From Alphaproteobacteria bacterium (lineage in GTDB: Bacteria > Pseudomonadota > Alphaproteobacteria > JACAEB01), in the NCBI GenBank assembly GCA_024236075.1, contig JACKLE010000008.1, positions 51,999 to 115,998 on the forward strand: a stretch of DNA of 64,000 bases, read 5' to 3'. Position 1 is the first letter of the stretch. Each line of letters starts with the position of its first letter. A program made the position numbers and the translations under genes. The notes beneath the pieces were generated by a model. It searched no databases, was not told the DNA's origin, and saw only the letters and a program-made list of their open reading frames with translations. Below are positions 8,575-17,298 of this stretch, piece by piece.

Positions 8575-10449
8575 TCAGCGCTTCGGACGGAAGGCGAGAA
8601 GGGCGTTTCCGGGCGTGCCGCCCAGCGATCCGTAGCCGGAGAGGACGAAGAGCGTGCCGTTCGCTGCCGCGAAGGGGCTGTTGTCGATCGTGCCGCCCGC
8701 CGCCTCGACGCCGTTCGCGGTCTCGAACTCGCGCACCGTGTCGTACTGGAAGAGCTCCGCGCCCGTCGCGCCGTCGAAGATGCGCAGCTTGCCGTCCATG
8801 CTTCCGGTGACGACGGCTTCGCCGAGGCTCAGCGCCGCGGCCGAGAGGCCGTAATTGTAGCGGCAGCCTTGCAGGCGCCGGTCGCGCTTGCGGCAGTCGG
8901 CCTCGGCCTTGAAGCTCCAGAGCGCCTCGCCGGTGTCGACGTCGAGCGCGGTGAGGCCGGGCCGCGCGGTGTAGTCGCGTCCCGAGCGGTTGTAGTCGGG
9001 ATCGTTGACGGGCACGTAGAGCCGCCGGCCATTGAGCGCCATGCCCCAATGGACGCCGCCGAGCGCCGTGCCCTGGCTCAGCTCGCGCTTCCAGACGAGG
9101 GCGCCCTCGCGCGCCGGGTCGAGCGCCCAGACCGTTCCCGATTTCTGGCCGGCGAGGAGAAGGTCCGAGCCGTCCGAGCGCTTGGCGATGACGACCGAGG
9201 CGCCGAAGTCGAAGTCGAGCGGCGTGCCGCCCGGCGGGCAGTTCGCTCCCCCGCGTCCGCATGCGCCGTTGAAGATGTCGTCGGCGGTCGCCTGGAACGA
9301 CCAGCGAATGGCGCCGGTCGCGAGATCCATGGCGAGGATCGCGTCGCTCGTCGCGGTCGCCGGGGCGGAGAGATTCTCGCCCGTTCCGACATAGAGAAGG
9401 CCGCGGCCCGCGTCGATCGCCGGGCTCGACCAGATCGGCGCGCCCGAGGGACCGTGCATCTGCGTGCCGGCGCTCGACAGGACGGTCGGCCGGGCCGGCT
9501 CCGTCGCGTGCGCGGTCCAGACGGTCTCGCCGGTCCTCGCGTCGAGCGCGACGACGGCGCCGTGGCTCTTGCAGCATTCGTGCTTGGGGTTAGCGGCGAG
9601 CGAGATCTCGTAGGACGAGATCGGCACGAAGAGGCGGCCCTCGTGATAGGCCGGCGCGCCGGTGATCATGGAGGAGGGGAAGAGCGCGAGGTCGCGGCGC
9701 CAGAGGAGGCGCCCCGTCGCCGCGTCGATGAGGTGCGCGCGCGCCGCGACGTCGCCGAAGAAGAGAACCTCCCGTCCGTCCCCGGAGAGTCGCGCGAAGC
9801 CGAGCGAGGTGCGCAGCGGCTTGTCCGAGGCGTAGCTCCATTTGAGGCAGCCGGTCTCGGTGTCGAGCGCGTAGACGCGCGCGGTCTCGGCCGTCAGCAG
9901 GAAGAGCGTCGTGCCGACGATCACGGGCTGCGAGCGGAGCTGGACGATGCCGGGAAAGCCGAGCACCCAGGCGACCTCGAGGCGGCCCAGATCGTCCTGC
10001 GAGAGCCCGGCCGCCGCCGCGTCGAGATGGCGCCGATTGGCGGGCCCGAGGCCCCAGGAGCCGATGACGGGATCGGGGGAAAGGTCGACGGCGCGGCGCT
10101 CCTCGGGGCAGACTGCGCCCGCGTGCCAGGCGTCGTTGCGGCCCGTGTCGGCGCCGAGCCAGGCGATGAGCCGCTCGCGCTCGTCCTCGCTGAGGCCTGC
10201 CGCCTGAGCCTGCATCTTGCCTTCGGTCAGCGCAAAGCGCAGCGCGTCGCGCGAGAAGAGGCGGATGCTCTCGAGCGTCGGCGCGCGCATCTCCGGCGCC
10301 TCGTGGCACCCCGCGCACGAGTCCTTGAAGATCGTCGGCCCGTCCGCCTCCGCCGCCCGGGCGCTTCCCGCCAGCACGGCCAGCACGGCAAGACAGGCCG
10401 CCGCGACCGTCAAATGTCGCGGCGCCGGATCGAGGGATCTCGCAGGCAT
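8575..10449 (-). CDS. PQQ-dependent dehydrogenase with N-terminal cytochrome c (PVA-dehydrogenase type)
   Basis: 624 residues from the start at 10449, which gives a clean signal peptide ending near ARAAEA. A class I heme c motif (CAGCH) follows at about residues 46-50, then an eight-bladed quinoprotein propeller with repeated W-motifs such as ALDTETGCLKW, ALDARTGETVW and AMDLATGAIRW. The heme-first order matches polyvinyl-alcohol dehydrogenases, periplasmic enzymes that oxidise secondary alcohols and pass electrons to cytochrome c. Other quinoproteins normally carry heme at the C-terminus. A TetR gene diverges from it. No PQQ synthesis gene is in the window. Confidence 0.82.
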   Translation of the reverse strand: MPARSLDPAPRHLTVAAACLAVLAVLAGSARAAEADGPTIFKDSCAGCHEAPEMRAPTLESIRLFSRDALRFALTEGKMQAQAAGLSEDERERLIAWLGADTGRNDAWHAGAVCPEERRAVDLSPDPVIGSWGLGPANRRHLDAAAAGLSQDDLGRLEVAWVLGFPGIVQLRSQPVIVGTTLFLLTAETARVYALDTETGCLKWSYASDKPLRTSLGFARLSGDGREVLFFGDVAARAHLIDAATGRLLWRRDLALFPSSMITGAPAYHEGRLFVPISSYEISLAANPKHECCKSHGAVVALDARTGETVWTAHATEPARPTVLSSAGTQMHGPSGAPIWSSPAIDAGRGLLYVGTGENLSAPATATSDAILAMDLATGAIRWSFQATADDIFNGACGRGGANCPPGGTPLDFDFGASVVIAKRSDGSDLLLAGQKSGTVWALDPAREGALVWKRELSQGTALGGVHWGMALNGRRLYVPVNDPDYNRSGRDYTARPGLTALDVDTGEALWSFKAEADCRKRDRRLQGCRYNYGLSAAALSLGEAVVTGSMDGKLRIFDGATGAELFQYDTVREFETANGVEAAGGTIDNSPFAAANGTLFVLSGYGSLGGTPGNALLAFRPKR

Positions 10450-10642
10450 GGGGAAACGCTCCTCATCGGTTCCACGGAGAAACGGCGCAGGCCCGCGATT
10501 CCCTCTTCGCGTGGCCTGGCGCGGCGCGTCCGCTCGCCCGGGGCGGCCGTTCCATTGGAGAAAATCGGGTTCCACTGGTGCGTGCAATACCGCCGGCCTC
10601 TGCTATGCTCGGTATGCAACGCCAGATCAGGGTAGACGTCCG

Positions 10643-11275
10643 ATGGCCGCTTCCTCCAACGCTCGCGCGTCCGCCCGACCGGCGAGCGCCAACCGCCCGC
10701 GCATGCCCCAGGCGGAGCGGCGCCGGCAGCTCGCCGAGTGCGCGCACCGCATCATCGCGACGCAAGGGGTCAAGGCGCTCACCATGGAGCGCCTCGCTTT
10801 CGTGGCGGGCATTTCCAAGCCGATCGTCTATGCCCATTTCCGCGACCGCCAGGCGCTCGTCCTGGCGCTGTTCGACGACTACTACCTGGCCTTCGACGCG
10901 CTCGTCGGCGACGCCTTCGAGGATCACGTGCCGCTCGAGGAGACCGTGCGCGCCTGGGCGTCGGCCTATATGGAGCTCTTCCTTCTGCGCGGCACGGCGG
11001 TGCGCCAGCTCCTCTTCGAGGTCATGAGCGATCCGCGGATCGAGGCGGCGCGTTTCAAGCGCGCCGGCGCCATGATCGCGCGCGTCGCACGCAAGATTCG
11101 CGCGGCCTACCGGGTCACGCCCGCCCAGGCGCGCGACGCCGCGCGACTCTTTCGCGGCGCGCTGGAGGCCGCCGGCCAGGAGGTCCTGGCCAATCCGAGG
11201 CGGCGCAGGACCGTCGAGGCATTGTTCTGCGTGCTCGTCGCCTCGACCCTCAAGACGATGGCACCGCGGCGCTGA
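10643..11275 (+). CDS. TetR-family transcriptional regulator
   Basis: 210 residues. Residues about 20-75 form the TetR helix-turn-helix domain (RRQLAECAHRIIATQGV, then the recognition segment AGISKPIVYAHFRDR). The C-terminal half is a ligand-binding domain I cannot place. The start at 10643 lies just inside a longer in-frame ORF; the upstream extension shows no conserved character. Divergent placement beside the quinoprotein gene, 193 bp away, suggests it controls that gene and itself. Confidence 0.88.
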   Translation: MAASSNARASARPASANRPRMPQAERRRQLAECAHRIIATQGVKALTMERLAFVAGISKPIVYAHFRDRQALVLALFDDYYLAFDALVGDAFEDHVPLEETVRAWASAYMELFLLRGTAVRQLLFEVMSDPRIEAARFKRAGAMIARVARKIRAAYRVTPAQARDAARLFRGALEAAGQEVLANPRRRRTVEALFCVLVASTLKTMAPRR

Positions 11276-11542
11276 GGCTTGAGCGGGCATTGCGCCAGCC
11301 TGCCCCGGCGAGATTGCCAGAATCCTATTGCTCTTCGCGCAATTATGAACAGGATCTCATCGCCGCGCCGTTCCGGGCAGCGCCGTCCGCAGGGGCGTGC
11401 GCCAAGCGGCGCGGGCCGCTGGAGGAACCGCCGCCGGTCCGAAAACAATAACGAAGACTTGGGCTTAAGCCGCGACGCCGCTGCCCGCCACGGGCGAGCG
11501 AGGGCCGCGATGCGAACGCGAAGGGGAGAGGGGAGAGACGAG

Positions 11543-13150
11543 ATGGAGATCGCGCGCGACATGGGGGCGCCGGCAAGCCCGACGCCCATATCGCCCCTTT
11601 ACGCCAAATATGTCCTGGGCGTGCTGATGCTCACCCAGGTCCTCAACTTCATCGACCGCCAGATCATCTCGATCCTCGCCGAGGAGATCAAAGCCGATCT
11701 CGGCGTCACCGACGCGCAGATCGGCTTCCTCTACGGAACGGCGTTCGCGGTCTTCTTTTCCGTGTTCGGAATACCGCTCGGCCGGCTCGCCGATGCCTGG
11801 GTCCGCACACGTCTCATCGCCCTCGGCATCGCCTTCTGGAGCGTGATGACCGCCCTTTCGGGGCTCTCGCGCAATTTCGCGACGCTCGCCGCGCTGCGCA
11901 TCGGCGTGGGCGTCGGAGAAGCGACGGCCGGTCCCTCGTCGAACTCGCTCGTCTTCGACTATTTTCCGCCCAAGGTGCGCGCCACCGCCATCGCGGTCTA
12001 TGCGAGCGGCATCTATATCGGCGCGGGCATCGGCATATTCCTCGGCGGCGCCATCGTCGACGCCTGGAACGGGGCGTTTCCCGACCACACGGCCGCGCCG
12101 CTGGGGCTCAAGGGCTGGCAGGCCGCCTATCTCGCGGTCGGCCTGCCCGGACTTCTCGTCGCGCTCATCGCCGCGAGCCTGCGCGAGCCGGAGCGCGGGC
12201 GCCTCGACGGCATCGCCGCGCCGCCGCCCGTCAATCCGTGGAAGGCGCTTTCGAGCGAGCTGCTCACCATCGTCCCGCCCCTCACCGTGATCGGCCTCGC
12301 CAAGGCCGGCGGACGGACGAGGGAATTCGCCGTCAACGCGGCCTTCGCGGCGTTCTACGTGCTCGCGGCGTGGGGCCTCACCCGCCTTCTGGGGGATCCG
12401 CTGCAATGGATATCCCTCGCGATCGGGCTCTATGCGGCGACCTCGTGGGCGCAGAGCCTCGTCCTGCGCGACCGCCCGACCTTCCGCCTCACCTTCGGCT
12501 GCCGCACCTTCTGCCTCACCATGGTGGGGTTCGCCTGCGTCGCCTTCGTCACCTATGGCGTCGGCTTCTGGACCGTTCCGCTGCTCATCCGGGCCCACGG
12601 CGTCACCGCGAGCGTCGCCGGCACGAATGGCGGCCTCGCCGCCTCGATAGGCGGGCTCCTCGGCGTGACGCTCGGCGGCGTGCTGGCCGACCGGCTCGCC
12701 AAGCGCACGGACGCGGCGCGCTATATCGTCGGCATGGCGGCGGTGATCTCGGCGATCCCCGTGGGCGCCACCTACATCCTCACGGACAATCTGCTTGTCG
12801 CCTACATCTTCCTCGGGCTCTGGTGCACGCTGTCCTCCATGTGGATCGGCCCGGCGAGCGCGGCGATCCTCGACCTCGTGCTGCCGCGCATGCGGGCCGT
12901 CGCGAGCGCCATCTGGATCTTCATGAACACCTTCATCGGACTGGCACTCGGGCCCTTTACCATCGGGCGCGTGAGCGACGCGATCGCGGCGCGCACGCAC
13001 GACAGCCCCGGGGCGCTCACGCAGGCGATGCTCTACGCGCTCGCCATGGTGGTCGTGGCGGTGCTGCTGCTGTTCTTCGCCGCGCGCTCGCTCAGGAGCG
13101 ACATGGCGAAAAAGCTCGACCGGGCGCGGGCGGCGGGCGAGGAATTGTAG
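11543..13150 (+). CDS. MFS transporter
   Basis: 535 residues with about twelve hydrophobic spans. The N-terminal half has LMLTQVLNFIDRQIISIL and the MFS loop GIPLGRLADAWVRTR, typical of the spinster-like/aromatic-acid MFS group found beside catabolic genes in alphaproteobacteria. The ATG at 11543 follows the purine-rich GGGGAGAGGGGAGAGACGAG, which holds the ribosome site. It lies 268 bp after the TetR gene on the same strand and 57 bp before maeB. The substrate is unknown; an organic acid would fit the neighbourhood. Confidence 0.85.
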   Translation: MEIARDMGAPASPTPISPLYAKYVLGVLMLTQVLNFIDRQIISILAEEIKADLGVTDAQIGFLYGTAFAVFFSVFGIPLGRLADAWVRTRLIALGIAFWSVMTALSGLSRNFATLAALRIGVGVGEATAGPSSNSLVFDYFPPKVRATAIAVYASGIYIGAGIGIFLGGAIVDAWNGAFPDHTAAPLGLKGWQAAYLAVGLPGLLVALIAASLREPERGRLDGIAAPPPVNPWKALSSELLTIVPPLTVIGLAKAGGRTREFAVNAAFAAFYVLAAWGLTRLLGDPLQWISLAIGLYAATSWAQSLVLRDRPTFRLTFGCRTFCLTMVGFACVAFVTYGVGFWTVPLLIRAHGVTASVAGTNGGLAASIGGLLGVTLGGVLADRLAKRTDAARYIVGMAAVISAIPVGATYILTDNLLVAYIFLGLWCTLSSMWIGPASAAILDLVLPRMRAVASAIWIFMNTFIGLALGPFTIGRVSDAIAARTHDSPGALTQAMLYALAMVVVAVLLLFFAARSLRSDMAKKLDRARAAGEEL

Positions 13151-13206
13151 GCGGAGCTTCGCGCCGCGCGGCAAGGCGCGGCGTCGCCGGATGGCTTGGG
13201 GGGCCG

Positions 13207-15492
13207 ATGGACGAGGATATCGACAGGATGGCGCTCGACTATCACCGCCATCCAAGGCCGGGAAAGCTCGCCATCGAGCCGACCAAGCGCATGGTGAACC
13301 AGCGCGACCTCGCGCTCGCCTACAGCCCCGGCGTCGCGGCGGCCTGCCGCGAGATCGTCCGCGATCCGAACGAGGCGGCCGCCCTCACCGCGCGCGCCAA
13401 TCTCGTCGCCGTGGTGACGAACGGCACGGCGGTTCTCGGCCTCGGTCCCATCGGGCCGCTGGCGGCCAAGCCCGTGATGGAGGGCAAGGCGGTCCTCTTC
13501 AAGCGCTTCGCCGGCATCGACGCCTTCGACATCGAGATCGACGAGCGCGATCCGGACAGGCTCGTCGCCATCATCGCGAGCCTCGAGCCGAGCTTCGGCG
13601 GCATCAATCTCGAGGACATCAAGGCGCCCGAATGCTTCTCCGTCGAGGCGAAAGCCCGTGCCCGGATGAACATCCCGGTCATGCACGACGACCAGCACGG
13701 CACGGCCATCTGCGTCAACGCGGCGGTGCGCAACGCGCTCGAGCTGACGGGCAAGCGCCTCGACAGGGTGAAGATCGTGTGCTCGGGCGCGGGCGCGGCT
13801 GCGCTCGCCTGCCTCGACCTGCTCGTCGCCTCGGGCGCCTCGAAGGCGAACATCGCGGTCTGCGACATCGACGGCGTCGTCTATCAGGGCCGGGCCGCCG
13901 GCATGGACCCCTGGAAGGCGCGCTACGCGGCGAAGACCAAGGCGCGCACGCTCGCCGAGATCGTTCCGGGGGCGGACATCTTTCTCGGCCTTTCCGCGCC
14001 GCGCGTGCTGACGGGCGATCTGGTGGCGAAGATGGCCAAGGCGCCGCTGATCTTCGCGCTCGCCAATCCCGAGCCCGAGATCCGTCCCGAGGAGGCGCTC
14101 GCGGCCAAGCCGGACGCCATCATCGCCACGGGGCGCTCGGACTACCCCAATCAGGTCAACAATGTCCTCGTCTTTCCCTATGTGTTCCGGGGCGCGCTCG
14201 ACGTCGGGGCGCGGGCGATCAACGAGGAGATGAAGCTCGCGGCGGCCGACGCGCTCGCGCGGCTCGCGCGCGCCGAGCCCTCGGACGTCGTCGCGCGCGC
14301 CTATGCGGGCGAGACGCTCCATTTCGGGCCCCATTACATCCTTCCCAAGCCCTTCGATCCGCGCCTCATCACCGTCGTCGCGCCGGCCGTGGCGCAGGCC
14401 GCGATGGCGAGCGGGGTCGCGACGCGGCCCATCGCCGACCTCTCCGACTACGCGCATCGTCTCAGTCAATTCGTGTACAAATCGGGCCAGGTGATGGAGC
14501 CCGTCTTCGAGGCCGCGCGCGCCGCGCCCCGGCGCGTCGTCTATGCCGAGGGCGAGGACCCGCGCGTGCTGCGCGCCGCGCAGATCGCGCTCGACGACGG
14601 GCTCGCCGAGCCCATCCTCATCGGGCGCGCGGGCGTCATCGAGCGCCAGATCGCGGCGCTCAACCTGCGCCTCAGGCCCGGCGCGGGCATGGCGATCGTC
14701 GACCCGCAGGACAATCCGCGCGCCGCCGCTCACATGGCGCGCTATCTCGCCGCGGCCGGCCGGCGCGGCGTCACGCCATCGGTCGCCGAGACGCGCATCC
14801 GCACGCGCGCGAGCGTCCTCGGCGCGCTGATCCTGGCGAGCGGCGAGGCGGACGCGATGCTGTGCGGGGCCGTCGATCCGTTCGCCGAGCACCTGCGCTA
14901 CATCGCGGACATCGTCCCGCTCGCCGAGGGCTGCGCGGAGCCCGCGGCGATGCATCTCCTCGCGCTCAAGGGACGATCGCTCTTCATCGCGGACACCAAC
15001 GTCGCCGTCGATCCGACGGCGGAGGATATAGCCCGCATCGCGCGCCTCGCGGTCGCCGAGGTGCGCCGCTTCGGCATCGAGCCGCGGGTCGGCCTCGTGG
15101 CGCACGCCGATTTCGGCGCCTCGTCCCAGGCGAGCGCGCGCAAGATGCGCGAGGCCATGGCCATCCTACGGGCCGAAGGCGTCGACTTCGAGGTCGACGG
15201 CGAGATGCGCGCCGACACCGCGATCCTCGGCGAGGGCCGGACGCGCGACCTGCCCGACTGCGCGCTGACGGGACCGGCGAACCTTCTCGTCATGCCGAGC
15301 CTCGACGCGGCGAACATCGCCGCCAATCTCGCCTGGTCGGCGAACGAGGGCATGATCGTCGGGCCCATCCTCATGGGCTTCGCGCTTCCCGTGCACATCC
15401 TCGCGAACACGGTGACGGTGCGCGGCCTCGTGAACATGACCGCGCTCGCCGTCGCCGACGCGCAGAGCGCCCGCCTGCCTATTTCGCGGTGA
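13207..15492 (+). CDS. maeB: NADP-dependent malic enzyme with phosphotransacetylase-like domain
   Basis: 761 residues, the standard length for the long bacterial malic enzyme. The N-terminal malic domain has KRMVNQRDLALAYSPGVA and the VMHDDQHGTAI motif. The NAD(P) domain has GAGAAALACL. From about residue 430 there is a Pta-like domain that in this family is regulatory, sensing acetyl-CoA, rather than catalytic. The enzyme decarboxylates malate to pyruvate, giving NADPH. Its last 14 bp overlap the end of the convergent hydrolase gene. Confidence 0.95.
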   Translation: MDEDIDRMALDYHRHPRPGKLAIEPTKRMVNQRDLALAYSPGVAAACREIVRDPNEAAALTARANLVAVVTNGTAVLGLGPIGPLAAKPVMEGKAVLFKRFAGIDAFDIEIDERDPDRLVAIIASLEPSFGGINLEDIKAPECFSVEAKARARMNIPVMHDDQHGTAICVNAAVRNALELTGKRLDRVKIVCSGAGAAALACLDLLVASGASKANIAVCDIDGVVYQGRAAGMDPWKARYAAKTKARTLAEIVPGADIFLGLSAPRVLTGDLVAKMAKAPLIFALANPEPEIRPEEALAAKPDAIIATGRSDYPNQVNNVLVFPYVFRGALDVGARAINEEMKLAAADALARLARAEPSDVVARAYAGETLHFGPHYILPKPFDPRLITVVAPAVAQAAMASGVATRPIADLSDYAHRLSQFVYKSGQVMEPVFEAARAAPRRVVYAEGEDPRVLRAAQIALDDGLAEPILIGRAGVIERQIAALNLRLRPGAGMAIVDPQDNPRAAAHMARYLAAAGRRGVTPSVAETRIRTRASVLGALILASGEADAMLCGAVDPFAEHLRYIADIVPLAEGCAEPAAMHLLALKGRSLFIADTNVAVDPTAEDIARIARLAVAEVRRFGIEPRVGLVAHADFGASSQASARKMREAMAILRAEGVDFEVDGEMRADTAILGEGRTRDLPDCALTGPANLLVMPSLDAANIAANLAWSANEGMIVGPILMGFALPVHILANTVTVRGLVNMTALAVADAQSARLPISR

Positions 15493-16471
15493 CGCTCGCC
15501 GCGCCGTTCGTGAGGCGGCCGATGGCGTTCGTCGCGAGATAGGCCCTGGCCGCCCCGTCGCCCAGGAGATACGCGTCGAAGAACGCCGTCGTGACGGAGT
15601 TCACATAGTCGACATGGGCCTGCACCTTCGGCAGGTCGCGCATGCCGATCTTCGGAAATCCCGGCGCCTCTTCCGTCATGCCGCCGAAGGAATGGTCCGC
15701 ATTCTGAATGAAGAGGAGGTACTTGTCGCCCGGCGCCGCGAATTCGAAGGGCTCGAGGCGCCATTCGTAGCCCTCGCCCTTGCGCCCGGGATCGCGCGAG
15801 CCGGTCAGGACGAGCATCGGCAGCCCGATCGTCGCATAGGACGCCTCGGTGAGGCCCGCGCCGCGACCCTGCCCCGAGAGCGCGGCCACCGCCTTCACGC
15901 GCGGATCGCCCGCCCGGCGTCCCCGTCCGCTCGGATCGAAAACCGTCAGCCCGCCCATGAGCATGGCGGTGTTGGCGCCGTAGGAGTGGCCGGCCACGGC
16001 GATCCTCGTCTCGTCGATGCGCCCCTCGATGGCCGCGACGCCGAGATCCGCGGCGCGGTCGAGGATGTATTTGTCGTCCGCGATCCGCGACTCGGAATAG
16101 AGCGGCGAGAAGACCTTCTGATCGCCGAACCTCACGCCCTCGGCGACCGCGTCGAGGTGGTTCGGCTGCACGACGACGTAGCCATGGCTCGCCCAATGCT
16201 GCACGAGCGGATGGTAGTTGTAGTTCGTGCCCCAGGCGCCGTGCGAGAACACGATGAGGGGCAGCTTTCCCTCTGCCTTCGGATAGGTCACGCGCAGGTC
16301 GATCTTCCGCTCGCGCGAGGGATCGACGAGCTTGAGCCCGGCCGCGGTTTCGACGGCATAGGGGCCGGCTGCTACCTTGTAGAGCGCTTCGTCGGCGACG
16401 GCGCTCGGCCCGCTCGCGCAGGCGAGCGTGACGGCAAGCATGGCGGCGGCGGCGGATCTCCGGGCGGGCAT
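15479..16471 (-). CDS. Secreted alpha/beta-hydrolase (dienelactone hydrolase / PAF-acetylhydrolase-like)
   Basis: 330 residues with an N-terminal signal peptide (RRSAAAAMLAVTLACASG, probably cleaved after SAVA). The hydrolase core shows the oxyanion segment VFSHGAWG, the nucleophile elbow AGHSYGA and a late NADHSFGG that supplies the histidine. It probably acts on esters in the periplasm. The gene diverges from a TetR gene 69 bp away; an operator-like palindrome sits between them (16502-16518), so it is probably a target of that regulator. Its 3' end overlaps maeB by 14 bp. Confidence 0.8.
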   Translation of the reverse strand: MPARRSAAAAMLAVTLACASGPSAVADEALYKVAAGPYAVETAAGLKLVDPSRERKIDLRVTYPKAEGKLPLIVFSHGAWGTNYNYHPLVQHWASHGYVVVQPNHLDAVAEGVRFGDQKVFSPLYSESRIADDKYILDRAADLGVAAIEGRIDETRIAVAGHSYGANTAMLMGGLTVFDPSGRGRRAGDPRVKAVAALSGQGRGAGLTEASYATIGLPMLVLTGSRDPGRKGEGYEWRLEPFEFAAPGDKYLLFIQNADHSFGGMTEEAPGFPKIGMRDLPKVQAHVDYVNSVTTAFFDAYLLGDGAARAYLATNAIGRLTNGAASVTAK

Positions 16472-16501
16472 GATCGTCTCCCCTCGTTGCGCGTATTCGT
16501 T

Positions 16502-16518
16502 CTGTGCGTATCGTACAT
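16502..16518. promoter_or_regulatory. Candidate TetR operator, divergent promoter copy
   Basis: CTGTGC-n5-GTACAT, an imperfect version of the palindrome at 17217-17233 (arm ATGTAC, 4 of 6 matching on the left, 6 of 6 on the right). It lies between the divergent hydrolase and TetR genes and overlaps a possible -10 region. Binding by the adjacent TetR protein is inferred from position. Confidence 0.5.
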
Positions 16519-16540
16519 TAGCTGAAGGGAATCAATCGCA

Positions 16541-17173
16541 ATGGCCATCGTCGCCGCGCGCACCACGGCCCGCCGCCGGAAGGAATCGGCCCCGCGCAGC
16601 CGCATGCCGCGCGAGCTCCGGGCCCGCCAGCTTCTGGACCTCGCCGAGTCCATCGTCCTCGCGGACGGCCTGCGGGGCTTCACCATGGAGCGTCTCGCGG
16701 GCGAGGCGGGGGTCGCCAAGACGGTGGTCTACAGCCATTTCGCCAATGCCAGCGAGCTCGGCCTCGCCATCCTGAAGCGCCGCTGGAGCGAGGTCGACGC
16801 GACCTTCGGAGCGCCCTCGGAGGACGGCCGGCCGCTGGAGGAGGAGCTGCGCGCCTTCGCCACGGTCTATCTCGACGTCACCGGGCCGCGGCGCGCGCTG
16901 CGTACGCTGATGACCGAGCTCGCGCGCGATCCCGTCGTCGAGCAGGCCGTCGCGCAGAGGCTCAAGGGCCGGCAGGCGAGTCTTGCAAAGCGGCTGGAGA
17001 AGGCCTGCGGCCTCGCGCCCGGCTCCGCGCGCATGGCCGCCGCCATGGTGTTCGGCGCGCTCTCCGCGCTTTCCGACCACGGCCTCGAGGCGGGGGGACG
17101 GCGCGCCCAGGCCGTGGAGCGGTTCGTCGCCAGCGCGATGGGCCTCCTCGAAGGCCTCAGGCGCGCCTCCTGA
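16541..17173 (+). CDS. TetR-family transcriptional regulator
   Basis: 210 residues. The DNA-binding domain covers about residues 25-75, with DLAESIVLADGL, TMERLAGEAGVAKTVVYSHF and a following ligand domain of unknown specificity. A GAAGGGA ribosome site lies 10 bp before the ATG. Matching palindromes stand both in its own upstream region and 66 bp before the DUF1800 gene downstream, so the regulator may control the secreted hydrolase, itself and the DUF1800/DUF1501 pair. Confidence 0.88.
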   Translation: MAIVAARTTARRRKESAPRSRMPRELRARQLLDLAESIVLADGLRGFTMERLAGEAGVAKTVVYSHFANASELGLAILKRRWSEVDATFGAPSEDGRPLEEELRAFATVYLDVTGPRRALRTLMTELARDPVVEQAVAQRLKGRQASLAKRLEKACGLAPGSARMAAAMVFGALSALSDHGLEAGGRRAQAVERFVASAMGLLEGLRRAS

Positions 17174-17196
17174 GACCTCGCGAGTCCCGAGCGGAC

Positions 17197-17233
17197 TTGC
17201 CCGCGCGCAATGCGCAATGTACCATACGTACAT
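17197..17233 (+). promoter_or_regulatory. Promoter with overlapping TetR-type operator before DUF1800 gene
   Basis: TTGCCC (17197-17202) and TACCAT (17220-17225) are spaced by 17 bp. The -10 lies inside a clean palindrome, ATGTAC-CATAC-GTACAT (17217-17233), with 6-bp perfect arms. A repressor bound here would block the -10. The arrangement is visible in sequence; the identity of the repressor is inferred from the related site at 16502-16518. Confidence 0.55.
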
Positions 17234-17298
17234 AAAAAGCGGCGGCGCCGTCTCGCGGCCCGCCGCGCGCCAGGGAACCGCCAGGAGGCACGCCGACC

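Noticed and set aside
5513..8635. 1040-codon open frame on the plus strand
   Set aside because: It is antisense to the PcaF-like thiolase and D-aminoacylase genes, both with clear motifs, and its translation is Arg/Ala/Gly-rich without any domain; a GC-skew artefact.
12238..13206. In-frame extension before maeB
   Set aside because: It overlaps the MFS gene in another frame and is compositionally a shadow; the known maeB start context is at 13207.
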